A DNA stretch of 29,362 bases from Symbiodinium natans (lineage: Eukaryota > Sar > Dinophyceae > Suessiales > Symbiodiniaceae), in contig CAJNDS010002686.1 in NCBI GenBank assembly GCA_905221605.1, forward strand, positions 286,257 through 315,618, read 5' to 3'. The position numbers and the translations under genes are program-made. Under the pieces are notes generated by a model. That model did not search any database and was not told the DNA's origin. It saw nothing but the letters and a program-made list of their open reading frames with translations. Below, piece after piece: positions 8,318 through 17,500 of this stretch (within the stretch, counting starts at the first letter, position 1; the number at the start of each line of letters is the position of its first letter).

Positions 8318-8806
8318 CCTGCTCGAAAATACGCCGCTGGCGTACCCAGCGCGCATGAAAACAGGGCTGGCTCCATTTTGCTCACGCAACACCGCTCGGT
8401 CACGAGCAAAGGGCAGGACCGACTCTCACAAAAAACCTTCCGATACATACACTTATACATAACGAGCGTGTATATGTATACTCCTATACTTATACCATCC
8501 TATGCTGACAATCTTCGTCAAAAGCCACCACACTACTGAGGTCGAGAGTAGGCTTCTCGGTGGGCTATGTGCCTCATGAGATGCGGATTCGCTGCCAGCC
8601 GCAAACGTGCTCTGCACTTGCTTGTCGAAATTCGCGGTACAACAGATTGGCGAGGCAGGGGGTTCCGCGGGGGAAGGAGCTGCAGGGGGTGGCAGACAGC
8701 CACCCCTGAACCTCTTCGCGCCCCGGTCGTGCTACTGGGGCAGAGGGAACTCGTCTCTTCGCGGCCCCCTCTGCCCCTCAGAGAGCCCGAGATCTCCCGT
8801 GAATCG
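8318..8806. other. No assigned gene, 8318-8806
   Basis: A minus frame at 8326-8420 (LREQNGASPVFMRAGYASGV) and frames at 8567-8809 are open but unrecognised. The missing N-terminal GT5 exons could lie here. Confidence 0.25.
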
Positions 8807-8919
8807 TAGGGTAATTACATTGTCCCTTCCTATGGGCCTTATATACCCTATACAGCCCAAGGGGCCATACTTCAGAACCCTTTAAGGGACCATGTTAAGC
8901 GCCCATGAAACTACCCTTA
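8807..8919. mobile_element. Family D element, about 113 bp
   Basis: Ends TAGGGTAATTACATTGTCCC and GGGACCATGTTAAG...ACTACCCTTA; interior CTATACAGCCCAAGGGGCC and ACTTCAGAACCCTTTAA. It serves as the unbroken comparison for the copy at 27873-28112. Confidence 0.65.
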
Positions 8920-9214
8920 GATTGAACCCTCCGCAGGACTCCTAATTGGGCCCTGCTTGGCTTCACTTTCCTTATTCAAGGGGGTACTGGGCTCCCTGCC
9001 CCCCCTTTAACAGCAAAGAGATAACTCCTTTTTTTTGGGGGGGCAGGCCATCGCCACAGGCTTGCTCTGAGCTGGAGGCCTGCCCCAAGTTGCGCCCCAC
9101 TCGTTGATGCGGGGAGCCTGCGTGAAACATTCTCTCAAGGGGATGAAGGCTCGTACCCCTGAGGTTGTACCCCCAAAGGTTCCCCTTAATCTGCTCCAAA
9201 TATGGCCCTTATAC

Positions 9215-9290
9215 ACCCTAAGGGATCTTCAAAAAGGGGACCCCAAAACCCACGGGTGCAACCTGAAGGGTCCAAGGTAAAGCCCCTAGA
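9215..9290. repeat. Family G repeat
   Basis: CTTCAAAAAGGGGACCCCAA and GGGTCCAAGGTAAAGCCCC resemble 23965-24040 (TTTCAAAAAAGGGTCCCCAA, GGGTTCCACGGTAGAGTCCC). Two diverged copies of an unclassified repeat. Confidence 0.4.
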
Positions 9291-9299
9291 TTATCATCG

Positions 9300-9635
9300 A
9301 ACCCTAAACCCTAAACCCTAAACCCTAAACCCTAAACCCTAAACCCTAAACCCTAAACCCTAAACCCTAAACCCTAAACCCTAATTAAACCCTAAACCCT
9401 AAGACCCTAGCCCTAAGAGATCATCGTCATGCAAGGCCCTGAGCCGTCCTTTTGCAGCCTCACTCTTTGGGGAGGCTCTGTTGCGGCTTCTCTGCTGGGG
9501 CCCGGCCAGGGCACGCAGGGTTCAACATGTTTAGGGTTTTAACTGAAGGATTTAGGGTTTAGGGTTTAGGGTTTAGGGTTTAGGGTTTAGGGTTTAGGGT
9601 TTAGGGTTTAGGGTTTAGGGTTTAGGGTTTAGGGT
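9300..9635. repeat. CCCTAAA array, short spacer, TTTAGGG array
   Basis: CCCTAAA units (9300-9404) and TTTAGGG units (9548-9635) flank about 140 bp with no recognised gene, the same bracket pattern seen around real exons. Confidence 0.92.
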
Positions 9636-9773
9636 GCTGCTCCGATTAGGGCGACCGTATCGATGGTAGCAGGGTGCAACAAGGGAAGCATATGGGGCCG
9701 TTCCGAAAGTAGGCGCACCTTATTGGGGTCCTTATTATAAGTGGATCCTACCATTTTGGGAGGTCTAATTTAA

Positions 9774-10082
9774 GCCCTAAACCCTAAACCCTAAACCCTA
9801 AACCCTGGGTCCCCTATTTTCGTAAACTCCCAAATGGCAGCCACAGCTCTTGCAGCCACCAGCGGCTCAGAAGGTTGAAAACTCTTCGGTCTATACCCGA
9901 AACCCTTGGTGTCCTAAGAATCTTATTCTTCATGATCCCTGTTCGGGTTCTATATAGGGTTTAGGGTTTAAGGGTTAAGGGTTAAGGGTTTAGGGTTTAG
10001 GGTTAAGGGTTAAGGGTTAAGGGTTTAGGGTTTAGGGTTTAGGGTTTAGGGTTTAGGGTTTAGGGTTTAGGGTTTAGGGGTC
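9774..10082. repeat. CCCTAAA units, spacer, TTTAGGG/TTAAGGG array
   Basis: Short CCCTAAA units at 9774-9806; TTTAGGG mixed with TTAAGGG at 9957-10080. The spacer has a minus frame (SFQPSEPLVAARAVAAIWEF) of unknown value. Confidence 0.85.
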
Positions 10083-10171
10083 AGGAGCCTGTTCGGGTTC
10101 TATACAAACTGCAAGTAAAGCGACAGAATACCTGAGGAGACTTTTGGGGTACCCATACCGGAAGGTTCATA

Positions 10172-10240
10172 TAACCATATTAGGGCACTTAAGCGGCTTA
10201 TAATTTTGGTTGTAAGTACAGTTAAAAATTGTTAGCAAGT
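10172..10240. mobile_element. Family E remnant
   Basis: GGAAGGTTCATATAACCATATTAGGGCACTTAAGCGGC resembles the family E copy at 7073-7248 (AACCATATTGGGGCGCTTAA). It ends in a CCCTAAA array. Confidence 0.45.
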
Positions 10241-10294
10241 ACCCTAAACCCTAAAGCCTAAACCCTAAACCCTAAACCCTGAACCCCCAAGTAG

Positions 10295-10609
10295 GTGCCT
10301 GGCATGGCTTTTAAGCTCAAGAGAGAAAAGCAGGCTGCTGCAATGGCTGCACATTGCAGCAGCCCACGGGGAGGCGCGAGCCGGAAAGAGCTTGAAAATG
10401 TTACGTGGGAGGTCGACAGGCCCTTGCATCAGGTGTCACAGACTCACGGGAAACTTCTGTGCGAGCAAAAACAGCCCCAAGTCAAAGCCTTGCTGACCTG
10501 TGCGGTCGCACAGTGGCAATCCCGCTTGCGGCCAACTCGCGAAAGATGTAAGGTGAGGCGAACGGCGCAGATGTACACGAAGAGCTTTGAGGTAACAAGC
10601 ACCTACTAG
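10295..10609 (+). CDS. Hypothetical plus-strand ORF, 104 aa
   Basis: Not recognised. It starts MPGMAFKLKREKQAAAMAAH and ends KSFEVTSTY. It is the longest repeat-free open frame between the two genes. It has no repeat-derived NPKP segments, but also no domain or splice support. A chance ORF is quite possible. Confidence 0.25.
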   Translation: MPGMAFKLKREKQAAAMAAHCSSPRGGASRKELENVTWEVDRPLHQVSQTHGKLLCEQKQPQVKALLTCAVAQWQSRLRPTRERCKVRRTAQMYTKSFEVTSTY

Positions 10610-11316
10610 CTTGGCGGCACAACCTCAACAGTGTCATGTCCATTGCTGGCCACCCGTGCGCCCAAGCGTACAGAGTTGAAACAGGTTGCTGGGGTTATGT
10701 CTGGTACTGTCAGCAGTTGATACATGTTGTCAGCCACTCCCCAATAACAGCTCCTTCATGGCTTGGGGTTTTGCCATGTGATTTTTGGATACACTTTAGG
10801 CGTGCACAAAAATGCCTATCATCCACAGCTGCCAGCCAAAGGTGCTTGTCTTTCCTTTCTGAAAGTAAGCTGAAAAGGGCACCCACTCGTCCGCACAAGA
10901 CACCTGGGCCGCGGCAACAGCTCAAGGAGTGGGGAATACTAGACCCAGGAGTAACCTACCCTAAACCCTAAACCCTAAACCCTTTTTGGTTTTAAGGAGA
11001 TTATAGGTTCTGAACCCCCACTCAAAAAAAAGACATCAGGGCCTCATTTCTCCGGGTGCTAGAATGTGTGAGTTTGCTAGAAGGGTACCCTTCCCTTTGT
11101 CTACTCATTGCTTAAGAACCCCGAAAAAAACGAAAAGAACAATCTTCCGTATTAAGGGCAATATAGAGATGATTACTCTTTATTCTTTTGGGGTTCTGAA
11201 GCAAATAGTAGTTGTTGGGAGATCCCATAACAAGTGGAGGGGGGGAGTGGTGGTGGGGGTGGGGCTCTCTGGGAATTACCGAATACACTATACAGGAATG
11301 CATTTCGGGAAAACTA
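10610..11316. other. No assigned gene, 10610-11316
   Basis: Weak open frames on both strands (10636-10971 plus, 10710-10925 minus) and a family B element at 11101-11211. A short CCCTAAA array lies at 10957-10983. Confidence 0.3.
11101..11211. mobile_element. Family B element, 111 bp
   Basis: Termini CTACTCATTGCTTAAGAACC and GGTTCTGAAGCAAATAGTAG; central TTAAGGGCAATATAG. Confidence 0.75.
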
Positions 11317-11530
11317 GGGTTTAGGGTTTAGGGTTTAGGGTTTAGGGTTTAGGGGTTAGGGCGGCACGGCAAGCGAGCAAGCCAACAAGCTGAAACTTAA
11401 CCGCACCATGCGACGTTCACCAATCCGGCGACTTCTCTACGAACACCTGAACATCTCAACTGCTCTCACGATACAACCCGAAACCCTAAACCCTAAACCC
11501 TAAACCCTAAACCCTAAACCCTAAACCCCA
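11317..11530. repeat. TTTAGGG units, 125-bp spacer, CCCTAAA units
   Basis: Arrays at 11317-11355 and 11480-11530 face each other across a spacer whose plus strand is open (ANKLKLNRTMRRSPIRRLLY), product unknown. Confidence 0.85.
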
Positions 11531-11597
11531 AGATACACCCAGACTCTGATGCATCATATGACCCGATTAGGGTAACTCAGCTGAAGTTCCTGAACAA

Positions 11598-11745
11598 CTA
11601 CTAGTTGCCTAAGAACCCCCAAAGAATATTCTTATAATGGCCATAATATGACCCTAAACCCTAAACCCTAAACCCTAAACCCTAAACCCTATAGTACAGG
11701 GATTATTGTTTTTCATTTCTTGGGGGTTCTTCAGCAAATTAGTAG
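11598..11745. mobile_element. Family B element split by a telomere-type array
   Basis: Termini CTACTAGTTGCCTAAGAACC and GGTTCTTCAGCAAATTAGTAG are intact, but a CCCTAAA array (about 11651-11692) occupies the centre, where other copies have CTAAGGGCAATATAGGG. Confidence 0.72.
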
Positions 11746-11839
11746 ACAAGAACCACGCAAGCTGTTGAGGGGAGAACTCCAGGAGTCATCCGGAGTCCTG
11801 CCAGAGAGCACATGTAAGCTGAACGAAGGCCAAGTGTGG

Positions 11840-11925
11840 GGGTTTAGGGTTTAGGGGTTAGGGTTTAGGGTTTAGGGTTTAGAGTTCAGGGTTTAGGGTT
11901 TACGGTTTAGGGTTTAGGGTTCAGG
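11840..11925. repeat. TTTAGGG array with variants
   Basis: About a dozen units including TTCAGGG, TTTACGG and TTTAGAG. Confidence 0.9.
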
Positions 11926-11953
11926 GAGAGGGGGCGGGTTGCTGTCTCACTGC

Positions 11954-12070
11954 ATGTCGCAAATAACCCCCCTCAGTTCACGTGTATTGAAATTCTTCCT
12001 GCTCCTCCTTCTGCAACTACTGCTCTGTACCCTAGTCCTGGCCACGGCTGCTGCTACACACAATCGATGA
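11954..12070 (+). CDS. Short ORF or first exon with a signal-peptide-like N-terminus
   Basis: Encodes MSQITPLSSRVLKFFLLLLL then QLLLCTLVLATAAATHNR and a stop. A short polar start, long leucine core and small residues near ATAAA look like a secretory or plastid-targeting leader. No body follows in frame, so it may be a first exon with a missed donor, or chance. Confidence 0.3.
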   Translation: MSQITPLSSRVLKFFLLLLLQLLLCTLVLATAAATHNR

Positions 12071-12573
12071 CAACCATTTTGCTGCAACTGCAAGCTGCAC
12101 AACAGGCCTAGCGGCCTAACGCAAACTCATCCAACGTTTGCGGCGGATGTTGCGACGTAGCGTGTACCCGACCCGACTTAGAATGGAAGGACTTGGAGCA
12201 CAAAGCTAAACTCCGAATAGCCTGATGAAGTTCAAAAGGTCTCCTTCCCTTCCCAGCTTGACTCGGAGGAATGCTCACAGGAACAGCAAGGGAATCGACA
12301 AGAGCACCACTTAGTTGCTGAGTTCATACGCCCCCCAAGAGAATACACTTTCATTTCTATAGGGGATTAGAGTATCCCAAAAAGTGTACAGTGTGCTCAC
12401 TCAGCTACTCAGACCAAAATGAAGCAAAACCTGCGAGTTTTGATGCCCCCCGGTCGGAGCCGCAACAACGACGAAAGCAAGGGCAAGACCCGGAGTGGGG
12501 ACTTGAGCCTTCTTAGAGGGCCAAGCAAGGAGGGCAGTGTAATCGACTGAAGGAGGGCCCAAAATCCCTCGTT
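12071..12573. other. No assigned gene, 12071-12573
   Basis: Repeat-free. It contains a 43-codon plus ORF at 12419-12550 (MKQNLRVLMPPGRSRNNDES...), of unknown value. Confidence 0.25.
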
Positions 12574-12840
12574 AAACCCTAAACCCTAAACCCTAAGCCC
12601 CTAAACCCTAAACCCTAAACCCTAAACCCTGAACCCTAAACCCTAAACCCTGAACCCTAAACCCTAAACCTTTAAACCCTAAACCCTAAACCCTAAACCC
12701 CCCACATTGAAGGAGTTCCTGACAAGCAACGTGGGAACTCGACGGGCCAACGTCTGGTCCCAACGGTCGCTCTTGGTTACCATAAGGGTTTTGGGTTTAG
12801 GGTTCAGGGTTCAGGGTTTAGGGTTTAGGGTTTAGGGTTT
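12574..12840. repeat. CCCTAAA array, 75-bp spacer, TTTAGGG array
   Basis: CCCTAAA units with CCCTGAA variants (12574-12705) and TTTAGGG/TTCAGGG units (12786-12840) bracket a spacer whose plus strand reads LKEFLTSNVGTRRANVWSQR, possibly an exon. Confidence 0.88.
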
Positions 12841-12942
12841 CGCGTCCTTCACACGCGAGAGGGATTGCTCTTCGGAGATAACGTGGGTGACTCCTGGAGC
12901 AGGACGCAGGGCTCTCTGAGCGTCTTCGGGAGGGATGTGGGG

Positions 12943-13208
12943 GGTTTCAGGGCACTTATAACCCCAATTATAACTGCACTTATAAGCCCCCTAATCCCCC
13001 CCCCCAAGTCCCCGAAGTAGATTTATAAGTATATTTCTAAGTAGATTGATAAGTAGATTTATAAGTAGATTTAGAAGTAGATTTATAAGTAGATTTATAG
13101 GTAGATTTATACGTAGATTTATAAGTAGATTTATAAGTAGATTTATAAGTAGATTATTTCTAAGTAGATTTACAACTGTGGTTCTAAGTGCCCATGAACT
13201 CCTCCAAG
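12943..13208. mobile_element. Family E element with an expanded 12-bp internal repeat
   Basis: The left end (CAGGGCACTTATAACCCC) and right end (CCCATGAACTCCTCCAAG) fit family E. Its AGTAGATTTATA unit, present once or twice in the other copies, is repeated about a dozen times (13015-13170). Confidence 0.72.
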
Positions 13209-13783
13209 TGTGGGGGGGTTTGGGTTTATGGGGCTTTGAGGCTTCGGGGGCGTACTTGGGATTTTTAGGATTTGTTTAGGGTTTTTGTTAGGGCTTTTTA
13301 GGGTTTATTTCGGATGTTGTAGGGTTTATTTGGGATGTTTTGGGGTTTATTTGGGGTTTACTTCAGGTTTATTCAGGGTGTATTCGAGGTTTATTTAGGG
13401 TTTATTTAGGGTCTATTTCAATCCTGTACTGCGTTGAATGAGTGAGAATAACTCAATGACCAGTCAGCACCAGTGCTGTGGGGCCAGTTTTCACTATAAT
13501 AAACGGTGCCAACGTCATCCTTCCGAACACAACTTCACCAACCACCGAAACCACCAGGCATACAAGGAGGAAAGGATCCTTCATCTCATTCCCCTATACA
13601 ATTCCGATTTTTCCTTGGAGTATAGTCCTTATAGTACCCCGAAGGACTCTTAGAACCAGAGTTCGGGCCTGGCGCGACCATTGGGTCTAGGGGGAGTCCT
13701 TTCTTTTTGGCAGCTCAGGGATGAGAACCCCTGACTGCAACTAGCCGCGAAGCTCTTCGGCCCTAAGCCCGATAGCCCTAAAC
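13209..13783. other. No assigned gene, 13209-13783
   Basis: 13260-13420 is a worn GGGTTTATTT-rich tract. 13438-13690 has two overlapping plus frames, neither recognised. The missing last CDPK exon could lie here. Confidence 0.25.
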
Positions 13784-13935
13784 CCCTAAACCCGAAACCC
13801 TAAGCCCCTCAACCCCTGCACTCTAGACAAACCCCAAACCCCAAACCCCAAACCCTAAAAACCTAAACCCTAAACCCTGAACCCTAAACCCTAAACCCTA
13901 AACCCTAAACCCTAAACCCTAAACCCTAAACCCCC
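13784..13935. repeat. CCCTAAA array left of CDPK EF-hand 4
   Basis: Mixed CCCCAAA and CCCTAAA units. It directly follows the donor of exon 13942-14037 on the minus strand, where it reads TTTAGGG. Confidence 0.93.
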
Positions 13936-13941
13936 AAAGAC

Positions 13942-14037
13942 CTGGTGCGTCATCATGGCCATGAACTCTTGAAAGTCGATCTCACCGTCGCCGTTCTCAT
14001 CCAGCTCCTCCATGATTTGATCCACCTCCCCGGAGCT
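13942..14037 (-). CDS. CDPK exon: EF-hand 4 (DENGDGEIDFQEF)
   Basis: This 96-nt exon is 32 codons, phase 0. It has a fully canonical EF-hand, VDQIMEELDENGDGEIDFQE followed by FMAMM. The acceptor is ATGAG and the donor CAG|GTCTTT, so a short C-terminal exon should follow at lower coordinates; I did not recognise it. Confidence 0.88.
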
Positions 14038-14422
14038 CTCATGGGGGGGGGTTTCGGGTTTAGGGTTTAGGGTTTAGGGTTTGGGGTTTAGGGTTTAGGG
14101 TTTAGGGTGTAGGGTGTAGGGTGTAGGGTGTAGGGTTTAGAGTTTAGGGGGATTCCGAGTCTAGACCCAAGAGCAAAGTAGGAATCAACAGCGTGCTCTC
14201 TTTGGTTGCAAAGGGGCTTATAGGGGAACCTAAACCTTGAAAAAGGGAATAAGGGCCTGCTCTGGGTCGTACGAGTTTAGGGTGAAGGGTTTTGGGTTTA
14301 GGGTTGAGGGCGTAGGGTAGAGGGGGTTTAGGATAGGGATTCCGAGCAGCGTTTAGGGTTGACGTAGGGGTTAGGGATTTTTGGAGGGAGAGAGAGCGAG
14401 CGAGAGAGAGAGAGAGAGACGG

Positions 14423-14504
<82 letters not shown>

Positions 14505-17500
14505 CCTGAACAGCAAATGCAGGAGGCGATCAAGGCAATGACCCCCGAACCCCTAAACCGGGTTTAGGGTTTAGGGTGTAGGGTTTAGGGTTTAGGGTTC
14601 AGGGTTCAGGGTTTCGGATTTTGGGGTTTTAAAGTTTTTAGTGGCTTTGGGGGCTTTAGGGGTTTTGGGGGTTTTGGGGCTTTTAGGGACTTTGGGGGTT
14701 TTAGGGGTTTTGCGGGTTAAGGGGCTTAAGGGGCTTTAGGGGTTCCAGGGGTTCTGGGGGTTCTACTAAACCCTAAACCCTAAACCCTAAACCCTAAACC
14801 CTAAACCCTAAACCCTAAACCCTAAACCCTAAACCCTAAGCCCTAAGCCCTAAGCCCTAAACCCTAAACCCTCAACCCTCGCCTCCTCCGGCTCCAGCTT
14901 CCCGAGTAGGTAGCCATCCACGAGCTCGGCAGGCTCCAGCTGGCCGGAGTTGTCCTTGAGATTTCAGGGTTTAGGGCTTAGGGTTTAGGGTTTGGGTCTT
15001 AGGGTTTAGGGTTTAGAGGGGGGATTTAGAGTTAGCATATACCATTTCCATTTTCTAACCATGCCCACCCCCCTAGCACCCAAACCATAATAACCTATAC
15101 CTCAACCCTAAACCCACCCAACATCCATAGGTAGAACCCTAGGAAAGACCCACCTGAAGACCCAAAACCATAACAACCTATACCCCAGTGCCCACAAGAT
15201 GGAACCACTAGAAGACCCATACACCACCACATAGAAAAAACCCAACCTCAACTCCATACACCCGCACCCCCATAGAAAACCCGATAGTATCAACCCGAAA
15301 TCCCTAACCCTAGAAAATGGAAATGGTCTTCTTAAACAATTTTACAATAATAGGAGTATGTTTAGGAATAAGGTAGGAAAACAAGAATAATATTATTTCA
15401 ACAAAATAATATTATTATTGGTTTACTATTTAGGCTTGACTAGTTCGCTGTATTCTTCTTCAATGTCCTGAATACTTTTATTCAACCACTTAACTCCATT
15501 CTTTGGTTTCACATCTAAATATTTAGCGTCTGCGTTTCCCCCCCATTCTGACAAATTATTTCAATATGTTCAATTAGATCCGAATATTGTTTTATTAACT
15601 TTTTATCTTCTGAAATTTTACCCTCTAAAAGAGATAATCGCGCCTAACATTCAAGACGTCTTCTTGATCAAAAACACTTCCATAAGCTTTAAGCAACTTA
15701 CATAACTCCTTATTTTGTTTAAGTAGTCTATTTCATTTTTTCATTTCATGTATCTTCTTGATATACTTCACTTGTATTTTATATGTAATTAAATCTGTAT
15801 AATCCATTTTCCTCTTAGTATGTATAGTTGTTATTTCTTTAAGTGTCTTTTCTTCAGAAATTCTTTTCTTAAGACCTATCTACAGGAATTCAATAATGAT
15901 TCTGTCCTTGTGCTTGCCAAACAGCATAAAATAGTCTTCTAAAGGCTCGTCATTAAATAGCAATTGATGGACGTGATTGAATACTTTATCAAGATCGGAT
16001 TTAGGTTTGTCAGGATCGGATTTAGGTTTCTCGGGTTCTGGATGCGGTTCATCATCATCAACAAATTTACTAGGGCATTGCTCGTTTAATCGTTTGCGTA
16101 TTTCCCTTTTCTGCTTCTCGTATTCTGCCTTAATCTCTGCTTGTAATTCGTCGTTTAGTTTGCCATCTTTCCTTAAATTACCTAATTTCCTTAAATAATC
16201 TTTCATCAATACGTTTAGTTCCGATTTCGGATGGAACGCATAATGGAAATGGGCATCCCAGTTTTCGTGTTTTATCTTACGTCCGCATTCTTCACATAAT
16301 TGGCTCCCTTTGGCCCTCTCTTCTCTTCTCGCTTGGTTATACTCGTTTTTGTTTTTACCGTAACATTTTCGTTTCGCTTCACGGCACCTATTACAAGTTT
16401 TAAAACCGTCAAACTCTTCAATATCTTTTGTTGTGCAACACGATTTACATACTCGTTTCTCCATCTTACTATATTAAAAAGTCTAGTCTGTAAACACGGT
16501 TAGACCAAAACATTACTCTAATGATTTTGAATTCTTGAATTAAATCATTAGAACATTATATAGGGACCATCGGGGTTTTCTTCTCCTTCTTCCAAAAGCG
16601 CGAAACAAACTAATTAGACCATTACCACATTCTGTTGATGCGCTTATGGAAGCACACGGGGCACTGGCATGGGGGCACTGTCAATATACAACACAAACTA
16701 TTTTTTAAACTATTTTAATAATTCTTCTAACTGATAAAACTCAAACAGCAATTTAAACCGTTTCTTATATTCTTCATAATGATAATAATCCTCCAGTTCA
16801 TCTATTATAGCGCTTAATCTAGCGTTATACATTCAAACATTCTTTCTTTCACCTAACCAGTCTTTCTTCTTCTCCTTGTTTACTGTTTTAGGACATAAAC
16901 AATCCATATATTAATATATAGATATTTTCAATCCATACTATGAATTTTATTCTTTAGTTCTTCCAATTCTTGTTCTAATTTAATTCTTCTTTCTTCTGCT
17001 TCTTCTGGCGTAATTGAGCGACTTGTTCCTACTTTTCCCCAATCTGCATCAACCGTATCAATATCTTCCTTAGCATCTTTGTTTGTCTTAAATATGTCGT
17101 TGTCATCAGGAGTAGTCCCTCTACGTCCGCCAACACGCCAACTGCTACGCTCCTCTATTTGATTTACTATTGTATTACCTTCCTTATCGGTCGTTGTTTT
17201 CGTTTCCTTATGAAATGCTTTTCTACCACAACGCCATAAATTACAACTGACACTGCCTTTATCAATATGAAAATTGTCGTTCTGTTTTGCTTCTTCCTTA
17301 CTCATTTTATATTTCTTAGATTTTATGTTACAATATTGAATAATTGCCTTCATAAACTCAAGTAGATTAAAACAACACCTACGATATTTAGGTGGTGTTA
17401 CTATTTCTTCAATGTTTTCTATTTCATTGATAATTTCAATATAATCAGTATATGTTATTTTATTATCCTTCATATATTATTAACGATATAACATTTCTAA

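Noticed and set aside
13660-13770. tRNA-like sequence
   Set aside because: GGTTCTAAG-type motifs suggested a T-loop, but I could not form a cloverleaf.
14144-14533. ORF over the CA/GA microsatellites
   Set aside because: Low-complexity CVCVCV and SLSLSL translations of dinucleotide repeats.
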